This document shows, piece after piece, positions 12,581 through 23,170 of a DNA stretch of 64,000 bases; within the stretch, counting starts at the first letter, position 1; the number at the start of each line of letters is the position of its first letter. The notes under the pieces are model-generated. The model was not told where the DNA came from. It was given only the letters and a program-made list of their open reading frames with translations, and ran no database searches. A program made the position numbers and the translations under genes. This DNA comes from Voacanga thouarsii (Eukaryota; Streptophyta; Magnoliopsida; Gentianales; Apocynaceae): contig JANUWF010001696.1 of NCBI GenBank assembly GCA_026120185.1, positions 992,001 through 1,056,000 on the forward strand, read 5' to 3'.

Positions 12581-13199
12581 TGTTAGATTTCATCATGCTT
12601 ATCAAATAAGAACGTAGTGAAAATAACCATGAAATTCATGCATAAGGATCACATGTTTGCAATTAAAACGGGAATAGAGGAAGGAAATTGAGATTACCTT
12701 CTATAGCAGGAAAATAAAATACCTTGGAGATCTCAAATCTAAGGATACTTGCACACCTATTATAATGAGATTCTATCACTAACACTCAATAGCTATCCAA
12801 GTGATTATCTCATAGCTAGGTCATCCAATAAAGTTGTTCATATATCAAGCATCCACATATTAATCTCGAGTATCACAATACTCACAGTTATGAGAACCAC
12901 CACTTGATCTAATCAAGGGATATAACTTGTGTTGGTCTTGGTGTATTAATAATGCCCCTCTAATTAATAATATGACTAGGGATTATTCAAGCACAAACAC
13001 TACATAGTGTAGTAAGAATCTCACATCATGATCTCTATCATAATTTTCTTAACACTGTGTTGTACTAGGGACTTTATCAAACAGTTTATACGCATATTAA
13101 GACATAACAATCAAATTGAAAGATAAAGAATACCTCTTTTATTAATTATTATACAATACATATGGTACAAGTGATTGCCTCAAGGGCACAACAGTAACA
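12581..13199 (-). repeat. K1 5' LTR, internally deleted (619 bp)
   Basis: Both ends match the 3' LTR, but about 1.1 kb corresponding to roughly 5250-6340 is missing; the join is near 12716. The deletion post-dates insertion because the TSD and both LTR termini are intact. Confidence 0.9.
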
Positions 13200-13204
13200 A
13201 CCTT

Positions 13205-13720
13205 AGTTAGGTTTAGATGCCTATATATATATGGCATTATAACATTCAAATGTAACAACTTTGAATATTGATAGAAATCAAAGAGTCTCTTTTGAGAGCT
13301 TTTAAGAGGTGATTCCTCTTGGGTAAATCCCATGAACATCAAGACCATTCCTAGGGCCTAGTCATTCCCTATATATTAAGTCTATAAACTCTTTTAGGAT
13401 AGATTAATTAGCTTGCTAATTTGGGTATTAGGTTATAGATAATTTAAGGTTCTTGTTGGAGGTAAAGTTGTTGCCTAAATTATCTTCTTCAAAGTGTTCT
13501 TGGTTTATTGTTGAATTAAGGATCTTTGGTTATGATTTAGATGACTTGATTCTCATTTCTAGTGTTCTAAATTCTTTATTTTGGCTTTGGATCCTAGTAT
13601 TTGAATGGGGTGTGTCATTTCTTCACCAAACTCACTATTTTGAGTTCTTAATTGGGTTTTGTATTTTGCCCTAAAATTAGACACAAAATTGATTGAGAAA
13701 ATAACCCCAAGATCATATCA
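13205..13720 (+). mobile_element. G1 5' LTR, right-hand part
   Basis: Continues from 5109 after the K1 insertion. A TATA-like run, TATATATATATGG, at 13221-13233 and the downstream transcribed-type sequence are consistent with the R-U5 half of an LTR. The segment ends GATCATATCA at 13720, the same end as the G2 LTRs (ATATCA), and is followed 7 bases later by a PBS. Confidence 0.75.
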
Positions 13721-14672
13721 AATAGTTTGGTATCAGAGAGAGGAAAGCTTTGAATCTTATTGAGGCTTGGTTCTTTAAGACAAAAGCTTCAAAGTTTCAA
13801 GAAAAAATAGAGCAAACTTGTTACTAAGGAAGGTGCTTCAAAAAGGTCTACAAAACTTTGATTTTTCTTGATTTTCTTGTTGAGAAATTGATCTTGTATG
13901 TTGGATTGATGTTTGGGTAGCTATTTGAAGCTTTAAATTGCATAAATCTTATGGCTTTTTGGGTTTATTTACTGCAAATTTGTTGAGTCTAAGAAGAATC
14001 CCGTAACTCATTTTTATGATAAATTTGTGAACTACGAAACTCATATTTTTTACTTTTACTTGTTAAGAAATTATTTCTTAATGTTAGTATAATAATTGGG
14101 AATTAATATTTCTTGTGGTTCTTGAGTTTTTGGGTTGTTACAAGTGTGAAAATTTTGAAAATCCTTGAGTTACGAGGTTGCACCTCAAGTGTTTGATATT
14201 TTGTTTGAGTAGACTTAGAGCTTTGAAATTGTAATCAATCCTTTTGTAAACACTTTCCATTATTATTAAACTCTTGAGAAATCATGTTTTTGGAGAATTA
14301 CTTGACCAATTAAAATCATTGTAGTTGTTGAATTCTTACTATTGTTCTTAAGTGCTATGTTCTTGAACTTCTAATGCTTCATTGAAAATCTTGTTAGGTT
14401 TTGTCCATTCACTCATTCCTTAGTCATTGAAGTTGTCAAACTCTCTTGAATTCATTAACTCTTGATATAAACTCTTTGAGGCTCATTGTTGTTAATGATC
14501 AAACTTCTATCTTGGTCTAGTTGGTTGTCCTTAAAAGGTTAGTAAACTTGTCAAGTTTGGACTAGCTCCTAAGTAATTGGGGAGATTTTTGTGGAAGAAC
14601 TCATTGAGGAAATTGAGTGTTTGAAAAAAAAAAGATAAGAGTGTGAGCTTATTCTTGTTAAAAGCCAAAGGA
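13721..14672 (+). mobile_element. G1 PBS and 5' leader
   Basis: TGGTATCAGAG (13728-13738) matches the initiator-Met-tRNA PBS with the same 7-base spacer as in G2. The rest is an AT-rich leader with no ORF. After removal of LTR B it continues as GAGTTAAACACGAGGGTGAGTG, which matches the G2 leader (reverse complement near 53965), so G1 and G2 belong to one family. Confidence 0.8.
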
Positions 14673-14677
14673 GAGTT

Positions 14678-17600
14678 TGTAACACCCCACTACTACGTAC
14701 CCAAAAAGGGCGGGGATGTCGCCTCGTCCCGAAGGACAAGGGGTCTTTAAAACGAGGTATAAAAATGTAAAGACAACCAAAGAAATCAAACTTAGATAAA
14801 TAACGGAAAACTCTTATTACATCGGCTCAAATACGAGCAAAACTAAACAAAAACAAATATCCGATCAGAAACTTGAACCAACAATTGTCTCCTAGAACAC
14901 AATGGAAAGAAATAACAAAAGCTTCAACTATCACATACCCCGCTTGCTCAGTATAATCTATCTCCTAAAAACGTGATATAAAACAGTGTGAGATTAAATC
15001 TCAGTAAGTCCTGTGTGTGCACATGGTACTTTGAACAGTTCGTGTATGCATAGTGAAAAACATTTGCAGAAATATTCGGCAAGTCATTAATAATTTTCTC
15101 TTTGCAAGGAGTGGGTTTTCTCATTATCACACTTTATACAGAATAAATCATCCACTCGAATAAACAGTCATGTCACCACATGTTGGGCTCCATGAGGACA
15201 AGGCACCACACTTTGTGCACCTTGTCTGGACCAAATTACCACACGTTGGGCATTCTGATCAAGGTGAGTGTACAGTCCACCGGGTGAGATACTCCTCATT
15301 CTCTACACCCAATAAAACCATCTGGGTGTCCATGCCGGGAAAAGAAATAATACCTTACTAGGTACAAATGCTAGCTCGGACTGGCCTGACCAACCAACAC
15401 TGTCGCCTTTTCAAGCCGAGCTTATTTTCTGGAGGTGGCCTCCTGCCAGAAGACTTACTTAAGCCCTCCAAGACTAGTATTGTTAGCCTACCCTTATTGA
15501 GTACTCAACGAACATATCCATCAATTCCTGATTCAAAATATTTCCATATGTTGGCTTTGTAAAACGTGGTTTTCTTTAGAAGAGTTTTCTAAAAATTTAG
15601 GAGAAAGAATAGTGTTCTTGATAAAATCGTTAGTTTGACAAAACCGATAAAAGAGTAAATATTCATGTTTACAATCCAAGCAACCATAGTTTAACAATAG
15701 CTTCACAAAGCTTCACCACATAGACTTGCCATCACAACATTTAACAAAAGAGTTTATGCAGGGACTTACTTGATATGCCTCAGATAAATAAGATAAAATC
15801 ACAGCTTGCTTCTTTCAAATACCCTCCTAATCTAGAATCACATAATATCATGATCAGGGTCTCAATCAATTTAAACATGCATTAAACTTATTTATTTCCA
15901 TAACAATTCACAATCCATTATCTACCTCCAAATAAATTATCTACTTCTCAAAGTTCATACACTATGACCCTATATCCATCAAAGACATAATTAATATATC
16001 AAAAAGGTCTTGACTTTACCATCACAATTCACATCCGTCATTATCACAATAAAACATGGCATTACTATCCGTCGAATATGCTTAATTAATTACTCGACTC
16101 AAAATATTCATCTATCCCTACCAAGCACATATATCATGCTATCATACTTCCATAGACCTCATCAATCTCATTAGACCTTAACTTCGACATCAAGGGTAAG
16201 AATTCCCTTACCTTGAAACAACTGGGTTATCAAGATCTCGATGCTCCTATGGTGATCGTCCTGAGTTCGTTTGAGAAGAAGAGAAAGACCGCCTTCTTTC
16301 CTTCCTTTTGTTCGAAGGTAGCTAAAGAGGATGAAATCAGCCTTTAGGTGGCGTGATTCAAGGGAAGGAAAAGAGAAGAATTGACGAAAGAAAGGATTCA
16401 AGAGGTTGAGATGATTTTTGCTTACCTTAGGGTGTGATCGATTTTTTTGCTAGGAATTGCTCTTGGGATTTTTTAAAATTGCAGAAGAGTTCTTACTGGA
16501 ATTTTCGTGTAGGAAAGAGGAAGTGGTCGGCTACTGTGATTTAGGGTTAGAGAAGTTTGATTTAGGGTTAGATAGTGGTTCTAAGAAGGACTCCTAATGG
16601 CTTTAGGTTTCTTGGACAGCAAGGGCGAAAATTGCAGCTTGCTATACCCCTTTTTACTGCTAAAATTGGGAAGGTTTAAGAGGAAAAAATAATCTGGAAT
16701 TGTTCTCTTATGATGGCCGAAATATTACTCAAGAGAAGGGCTGTGTGTGTTCAGGTCTTTTTGGCTAATCAAAGAAGAGTTTGCACAGCTTTTGGTCACT
16801 GAAAATCCTGTGCACATGCAGTGGTTTTTGTGCGAAAATTTGCTGAACAAAAGAGGAAAAATTCAGGCTATTTTGGTTGCTAATCTATCCGCAATTCAAA
16901 GAGGAAATAATGAGTTCTTTAGGCGTTGAAATTGGCCAATTCAATAGGGAGTTTTAGTGGTGGTTGGAGTGTAGAATTTTCGGTCATTGTATTAAGCAAA
17001 GCCGGCCGAAAATTCTGGTTTGAAGCTGTCGAAAATCCTGGTTTGAAGCTGGCCGAAATTTTGGAATTTTTGGTGGATAAAATTTGATTTTGTGTCGCCA
17101 TAGTAATCTGATTTGGTGAGGGGTGTTCTAGGTGATTTGAGCTAGGGTTTGTACAGTTTGATTGCATTTAGGAGTGCAAGAATTTCGTGCAGCTTGTGCA
17201 TGCACAAGGCTGCCGAAATTCTGCAGGAAAAAGAGAGTAAAATCTAGTTGATTTAGGATTGAAATAAAATTTGATTTAATAAAGGATTTAGGATAAGATT
17301 TTCTAGTATTGAAAGAGTTTGTTTTGAGCTAAAACACCTTCAAAGGTGGCGGCACTAAGCTGAAAAATTTTTCAGATTTTTAGCTAGGGTTCTATGTTCA
17401 AAATCAACAAAGTATCTAACTAGAAAAATAACAATTTAGTTCCAACTATCAATTACAAAATCTGATACATTAAAACCAAGCTGGAATCTAATTATTCTAA
17501 CTAGGATTTTCGAAAATCAAAGAATAAAAGTTGGAAATAAAATTAAACTTTATCCTCATAAAAAATCCTTGAATTTAGGAGATAAATATGGAGACTTATC

Positions 17601-18022
17601 TCCTTAGATGATGGCGCTGAAATTCACTAGGATGGCTAGGGTTTTTCGACCAAAGCATGAAGAAATCTAGAGAAAAGAATTCAAAAGGAAAACTAAGATT
17701 TGCAAGTGGTAAGATTCAAACTCAAATAACTAAGGAAAATTACCAAACCCAACCGCTATTCCAAATCAACTCCGATGATAATATTTCTCTAGGAAATTCT
17801 TTCCACCCTAATTCTTATCCCTCCATCTCCTCTACTAACTTCACTTAAAACAACTCTTAAGTAATGCAACAACACATTTAAATAATTTTATGCAAGCACA
17901 ACCTTGAAAATCACATGCACCCATGCAAAAATAATTTGAAGATATCAGATGAAATGCGAGATGCTATGCAATGCATGACTTTTTCCTCATAGGTCAAATG
18001 TGGTTTTGGGCGGGGTATTACA
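14678..18022 (-). mobile_element. Solo LTR, family B (3345 bp)
   Basis: Starts TGTAACACCCCACTACTACG and ends GGGGTATTACA, flanked by perfect 5-bp GAGTT at 14673-14677 and 18023-18027. Read on the minus strand it runs TGTAATACCCCGCCC...GGGGTGTTACA, colinear with the B fragment 2642-4385. There is no internal domain, PBS or PPT, so this is a solo LTR from LTR-LTR recombination or an LTR-only derivative. Short ORFs inside follow the AACGTGTGG/CACAAAGTGTGG repeat and are not genes. Confidence 0.9.
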
Positions 18023-18130
18023 GAGTTAAACACGAGGGTGAGTGCGTACACACAAGGGAGTGATTGTATGGAATTACTTTCTCCTTATATCCAAATTTTC
18101 TATGTGAGAACCCTTGAAATTCTCAATACA

Positions 18131-18668
18131 ATGTCCCAAGGAACTTCATTTGATATTCAAGCCACTTTTGAAATTTTTCAAGCAAAAATGGAAAGTATGA
18201 GGAGGGACATTGAGGGGATGAAATCAAACCAAAGCCAAAACTCAACTAATGCTAAAAGGTGAGATAGCCTTAGAGTGAGAAATGAGTGCAAACCTCCACT
18301 CCTATTATATAAGTAACCAATGAAGGGATGTAGAGAACCTTTTATGGGAGGTTATCAAAAAATTCTAACAAAGGGAAGAGGTAGGAAAGAAATTGAGGGG
18401 TTCAAGGAAAGGGACCTACACTAAAAAGTCCACATATACCAATCCCACTTTTCAACATTCACCAAACCAGAAAAATAAGACACCAAAACAATCATCGAGA
18501 ACAACCCAAAAGCTTAGAGAAGAAGAGGGTAGTGAGGAAAGGCTTGAGGTTGGGAAGGTTATTCTATTGATTGGTGTTACTAGAAAGATTGAGGGTGCGA
18601 ATGATGTTGAGAATGAGGAGAATTCACAAAGGAGTAATATCTTTTGCACTAGATGCCTTATCCAATAA
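18131..18668 (+). pseudogene. G1 gag remnant (Ty3/gypsy)
   Basis: The start chosen is ATG 18131 (MSQGTSFDIQATFEIFQAKM), whose layout parallels G2 gag (near 53857: a short N-terminus with a heptad-like M..DI.GM segment). A TGA stop follows at about 18260. The central retrotrans_gag domain is missing through an internal deletion. Reading resumes in a basic linker (18430-18660). No intact CCHC zinc knuckle remains. Confidence 0.75.
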
Positions 18669-19291
18669 AGGCCTTGTAGTATGATCATTGATGGAGGAAG
18701 TTGCACCAATGTAATAAGTGCTACCATAGTGGAGGACTTGGGATTAGAAATTATGAGACATCCTAAACCATACAAACTCTATTAGTTGAGTGATTGTGGT
18801 GAAGTTAAAGTAAATAAACAAGTTGAGGTTAAGTTTACTATGGGGGCCTATAAAGATGTAATGCTATGTGATGTGTTCCCAATGCAAGTGGGGCATATTT
18901 TATTAAAAAGGCCATAGATGTTTGATAGAGATATAATGCACAAGGGGAGGGAGAATAAATATACATTGGAGAAGGATGGAAAGAAGATTACATTACTTCC
19001 ATTATCCCCTACTGAGGTACTTAAAGATTAAAACATCATGAGAGAAGAAGATAACAAAAGAAGAGAGTTGAGAAAAAAGAAGTAAAAACAAGAAAGGAAA
19101 GAAAAAGAGCTTAAAGAGAGCACAAAAAAGAAAGATGATGGAAAAAAAATAAGTAAGACTTTCATGTGCATGAAGCATGAAAATAATGAGAGAGAGGCTA
19201 CAAAGAAGAAAAGTGAAGATGAGAGGAAAAATGAGCTTTATGTGGGAGAGCATAAACTTGTATTTTTATCTTCACAAAAAGATTCTTATTT
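18669..19291 (+). pseudogene. G1 retropepsin remnant and linker
   Basis: Reads SMIIDGGSCTNVISATIVED, then LSDCGEVKVNKQVEVKF and DVFPMQVGHILLKRP, the gypsy protease layout also seen in G2 (VIVDSGSYTNVIS near 52345). The catalytic D-S-G is D-G-G here, and stops interrupt it at least twice. A lysine/glutamate-rich linker follows up to the Sirevirus insertion. RT, RNase H and integrase are gone: the next G1 sequence, at 36202, is the very end of pol. Confidence 0.8.
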
Positions 19292-19296
19292 GAAAT

Positions 19297-20488
19297 TGTT
19301 AGCCCTAAGGGCATTCTTCTGTGTTTTGACTTATGACAAACATTAATGATGACTAACTTTTTTGATCTATATGTGATAGGACATGTTTGATATCAGTTCT
19401 TCTAAGGCGTGCAAATAAGATTGCTAAGTAACTCTTGGGCAATAGAATCCAAGAATGGGTGATCAAGTAGAAGACTACGCTTAAGAAATTACATACCAAG
19501 AAGTTCTTGTGGAAGAACTTTAGACTAGGAATCGTTATTAAGGTATTTCTTATAAATTCCTATGTCTTTTTACATTATGATGCAATTTATTTCTACCTTG
19601 AAGCACACAAACAAAAAGATTTCAAAGTTTTATATCTCAGAATTTTGGATTGAGTAGTTTGGATGATTCTGCATTTAAAAGATTCGTCCAAAATCCTATG
19701 AACATGTCAAATCATTTCTATCTAAAAAAGTGTCATTTTAGAATTACCTTTTGGATGCATCATTGTCCAAAACATGAGTCCAAAATGTAGGTAAATCTGA
19801 CAATAAAAAAATAACCGTTTTATAGCCGTTGGTACTTCACTTTATATCTCTATATAAGGCTTCTTAACTCGATTTGATTGAAGAATTTTGCTCTATCTTT
19901 CTAAGAAACACTCTTACTCTATAGAAAACAAAATTCTCCTTTATCAAAGTGCTTCAAAGTGAAATCAAATTGTGTCTTATAGGTAAAAGTGTTTGTGCTT
20001 GTTCTTGGTGCACATCTGCTTAAAGAAATGAGCCTTTACTGTTCTATTGATTTTCAATCTTTTTTGTATACAAAGGTTGTGGTGTAAAACCCATCTGAGG
20101 TAAGCCTTGATTTGGGGGTTGTTTGGGAGGTTTTAGAAAACCAAGTGTGGTGATCCTCTCTTGTATTTGGTACAAATTGATTCCATTAAGTTGGGTAAAT
20201 GAAATCTGGTTGAAAATCCTTAAATGTGACTGAAGATAGTGGATGTAGATCTTGGTAGATCGAACCACTATACATTCCGTGTCTCGTTTCTCTACATATA
20301 TCATAAATTGTATCATGTTTCTTATCTTAGATCAAATCTGGATATTTCTCAAAGTTTCCTTGGATAGCTTTCTCTGTTGCTGTGTAGTTGATCCAAGAAA
20401 CTTGAAGAACATTTATATTCTGTAAAATAGATTTCTTAAAAATTTTAGTTTGCCAAAAACCTTATTCACCCCCCTCTAAGGTTTTTCA
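19297..20488 (+). repeat. Sirevirus 5' LTR
   Basis: TGTTAGCCCTAAGG...GGTTTTTCA, 1192 bp, colinear with 35018-36196. The end is fixed by the adjoining PBS and by the TSD at the start. Confidence 0.93.
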
Positions 20489-20490
20489 TT

Positions 20491-20502
20491 TTGTATCAGA
20501 GC
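20491..20502 (+). other. Sirevirus primer-binding site
   Basis: TTGTATCAGAGC, one mismatch to the initiator-Met-tRNA complement, two bases after the LTR. Confidence 0.9.
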
Positions 20503-20548
20503 AAGATCTACTTATTCTCGGTCTAACAACCTTGGAGGAAAGATCCTC

Positions 20549-21135
20549 ATGGCAAACTCATCATCTCTTCCATATGTTAAAGGTTCATCAATAAATCTAC
20601 CTCCTTTGTTCAATGGAAACAACTACACATTCTGGAAAAATAAAATGAAAATCTATGTGTGCTCAATTAACTTTAAGTTGTGGAATTTACTAGAAAAGGG
20701 TCCTTTTATTCCGTTAAAAGTTGTTGATGGTGTAAAACTGCCTAAAAAAAAACCGAATTTGATTTTGAAGACAATGCTAAGATGACATTGAATTTTCAGG
20801 CTATGAATATCTTGTGTTGTGCACTAGATGCCATTGAATACAATCGAATTAGTGGTTGTGATTCGGTTTATAATATGTGAAAATTACTTGAGGTCACCCA
20901 TGAGGGGACAAATTAAGTTAAGGAATCCAAATTGGGGCTTCTAATTCATGATTATGAATTATTCACAATAAAGCCGAATGAAAGTATTTCTGATATGTTC
21001 ACTATATTCACAAATATCACAAATGGTCTCAAAGCCTATTGGAAGGTTTATTCTCTTGGGGAACAAAACCGAAAAATTCTGGATGCATTACCTAAAAGCT
21101 GGCAGCCTAAAGCTCTTGCTGTAGAAGAATCCAAG
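20549..21135 (+). pseudogene. Sirevirus gag, N-terminal part
   Basis: ATG 20549 opens a Sirevirus-like gag (MANSSSLPYVKGSS, then PPLFNGNNYTFWKNKMKIYV). A frameshift near 20760 and stops near 20878 and 20915 break the next section, which continues in the order expected for the UBN2 domain (LGLLIHDYELFTI...MFTIFTNITNGL). The gene is cut at codon ESK by LTR A3. Removing A3 plus one 5-bp duplicate restores ...ESK-DLKSL... in frame. Confidence 0.85.
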
Positions 21136-21396
21136 TGTGAAACCCTACCTAAAGCCAAACTTAGAATAAGGGGGGGGAGGTTGGAATGCATATCATATTA
21201 TTCTGTAAAAAATATATATATATAATCTTGAATGGTTTTATGTGCTTTAGAATTATGGTTTATAGATTAAAAGGCTTAGTTATGCTTATTGAGTAGGAAG
21301 GGTAAATCGGTAATTTTGTGTGAGGTCAAAATAGGAAGATGGCTTGAGGTTTAGATAAGAAGAATATTTGGGTGAGAAAATAAGAATAAGAGTTAG

Positions 21397-21460
21397 TGTG
21401 GTTAAGTGGTTAGAGCTTTGTGAATTAATCTCGAAGGTCATGAGTTCAAATCCTATCATT
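21397..21460 (+). other. tRNA-like (SINE-head-like) segment
   Basis: TGGTTAAGTGG (21399-21409) resembles a pol III A box and AGTTCAAATCC (21443-21453) a B box, with about 33 bases between, as in tRNA genes and tRNA-derived SINE heads. The segment TAGAGC...GAAGGTCATGAGTTC also has a tRNA-like order. It does not fold as a clean complete tRNA, so it is a relic or a SINE head rather than a functional gene. Confidence 0.55.
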
Positions 21461-21465
21461 TAAGT

Positions 21466-21611
21466 TTTATTCATGATTATCTTAGTTATGTTTGAATTTT
21501 TTATTTTCTTACATTCCTTAAAGGTAGGAATGTTGTTTTATTCATGATTATCTTAGTTATGTTTGAATTTTTGATTTTCTTACATTCCTTAAAGATAGAA
21601 ATGTTGTTTTA
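21466..21611. repeat. 71-bp tandem duplication
   Basis: Two near-identical units (TTTATTCATGATTATCTTAG... and its copy 71 bases on), directly after the tRNA-like segment. They differ at a few positions. Confidence 0.9.
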
Positions 21612-23133
21612 GGAGAGACTTGAAGGGAATGTCTTAATCTTATCATCATGTCCTGAAAAGAATTCTAGAAGAATTCTTATCCTTTTTATTACTTCTAGCT
21701 TTGTCCTAACACCTTCACAATTTAAATTATTCAAAATTCATCAAGTCTCATCTTTTAATTCCTGAAAATTCTGTGATGATATCCTAGCCTTGAATTTCGA
21801 AAATCAATCTTGGAAGTTAGAGGGTTGACCGAAAATAGGAGAGAAGCTAGGAAGGGTTCCTAAGGGAAATTAATCACCATGGTAGAACCTTTAAACTCAT
21901 CTTCATGTTGTTCATGTTTTTGATGAAGAAAATCTGAAAATTTTCCAGAATTTTGAGCAGTCTAGCTTTCAAAAAACTCAGCCAGTTTTCTTGCTCATTT
22001 GCTGCCAGAAAAATGACTAATTCATGTAGCTTGAAGACTGGAATTTCAGCGCAAAATTCGGATTGCATAACACTGCACAAAACCAGAAAAATTTCTGTGC
22101 AATTTCGTTGCACACCAAGCTGAAATTGAAGTTGTTTTTCTTGTCATCAATCCAGTAAAGCTCCTCTACTTTTTCTCCAGAAAGAAGGCTGGAAACCAAC
22201 CTTAAAAGACCTTCAAACATCCCTCAAAACCATCTGCAAATCGGGCTGAAGAAATGTAAAAATTCTGCACAGAAAATTCAGCAAACTTTCGAAGCATTGA
22301 ACACCTTGAAACTAGAAACTTCCCAGCCTTGTTTCCTTAGGCCTAGACCAAAAAACCACCTTCAAACCTCTACAAAATGGACCTTGTTCAGTCATGGATT
22401 GAATACCATTAACCTCCACACTTACCTTGAATACTCAGGCTCCATAATCACCCCTAAAAAATCTCCTAAGATCACTCTATCCAATACACATTTGAACTTC
22501 AAAAAAATTCCAGAAGTTTGCCTCCTTAAACCACTCTTGTATTAAGCAACCAAACCAAAAATTTCTCTGCCATTGAACACTGCATTTTGGCCAGCAATAA
22601 GGCCTGACCAGCCTTCATTCATTTCAGCAAAGTTAACTAGTCCAGCCGGCACCATGGAAGAGCTAAAAAACCTCCATCAATCAAACACCATTAGCTTATC
22701 CTCTATCTCAAACAACTCCACAATTTCCTCCATTTGAATTTCAAACAAAATTAGATTATTCTCTTCCCCTCTAGCTAAAAACTGAAACTCTTAATTCCCC
22801 TAAACCATGCAGCCAACACCGTTCCAGATTTCGTGCAGCTCCTCTCTCAAATTCTCTCAATTTTCACCAAGAATACCAAGAACATACACTACATTTCTTC
22901 AAGCCAAAACCTATCCTAAACACCTCCAATCGCTCTCAAATACTCCAGATTACTCCTACATAATCCCTAGTGTTCGTTTCTGGTTTTTATAACATAAAAT
23001 CTCGCAAACAAGAAATTTCAATCGGATCACAAACTAGTTTTTTCTTGAAGGTCTCAAGAACATCATCAAGGTAAATCAAGAATAACTTCTTTGTTCATCC
23101 TCTTCCATTCAACCTTCAATGTACCATACTAAT

Positions 23134-23134
<1 letters not shown>

Positions 23135-23169
<35 letters not shown>
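23135..23169. repeat. (CT)n microsatellite in LTR A3
   Basis: About 17 perfect CT units; equivalent to 178-232 in A1. Confidence 0.95.

Positions 23170-23170
<1 letters not shown>

Larger units (their letters stand above)
5115..13199 (-). mobile_element. Ty1/copia element K1, complete span, decayed
   Basis: Minus-strand element flanked by a perfect 5-bp duplication, ACCTT, at 5110-5114 and 13200-13204. Both LTRs begin TGTTA and end TAACA. PBS and PPT are in the expected places, and gag, protease, integrase, RT and RNase H follow in copia order from right to left. Gag opening (a YRNLRIVLK motif), 1.7-kb LTR and Met-tRNA primer site suggest the Tork/Angela-like group. It is nested in the 5' LTR of G1. 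Frequent stops and frameshifts mean it is non-autonomous now. Confidence 0.93.

Noticed and set aside
15170..15562. Short ORFs in the solo LTR B and their look-alikes at 3594-4047
   Set aside because: They arise from the AACGTGTGG/CACAAAGTGTGG repeats, appear on opposite strands in the two copies and are not conserved as frames.
21397..21460. Functional tRNA gene
   Set aside because: A/B boxes are present but the acceptor and anticodon stems do not pair cleanly.
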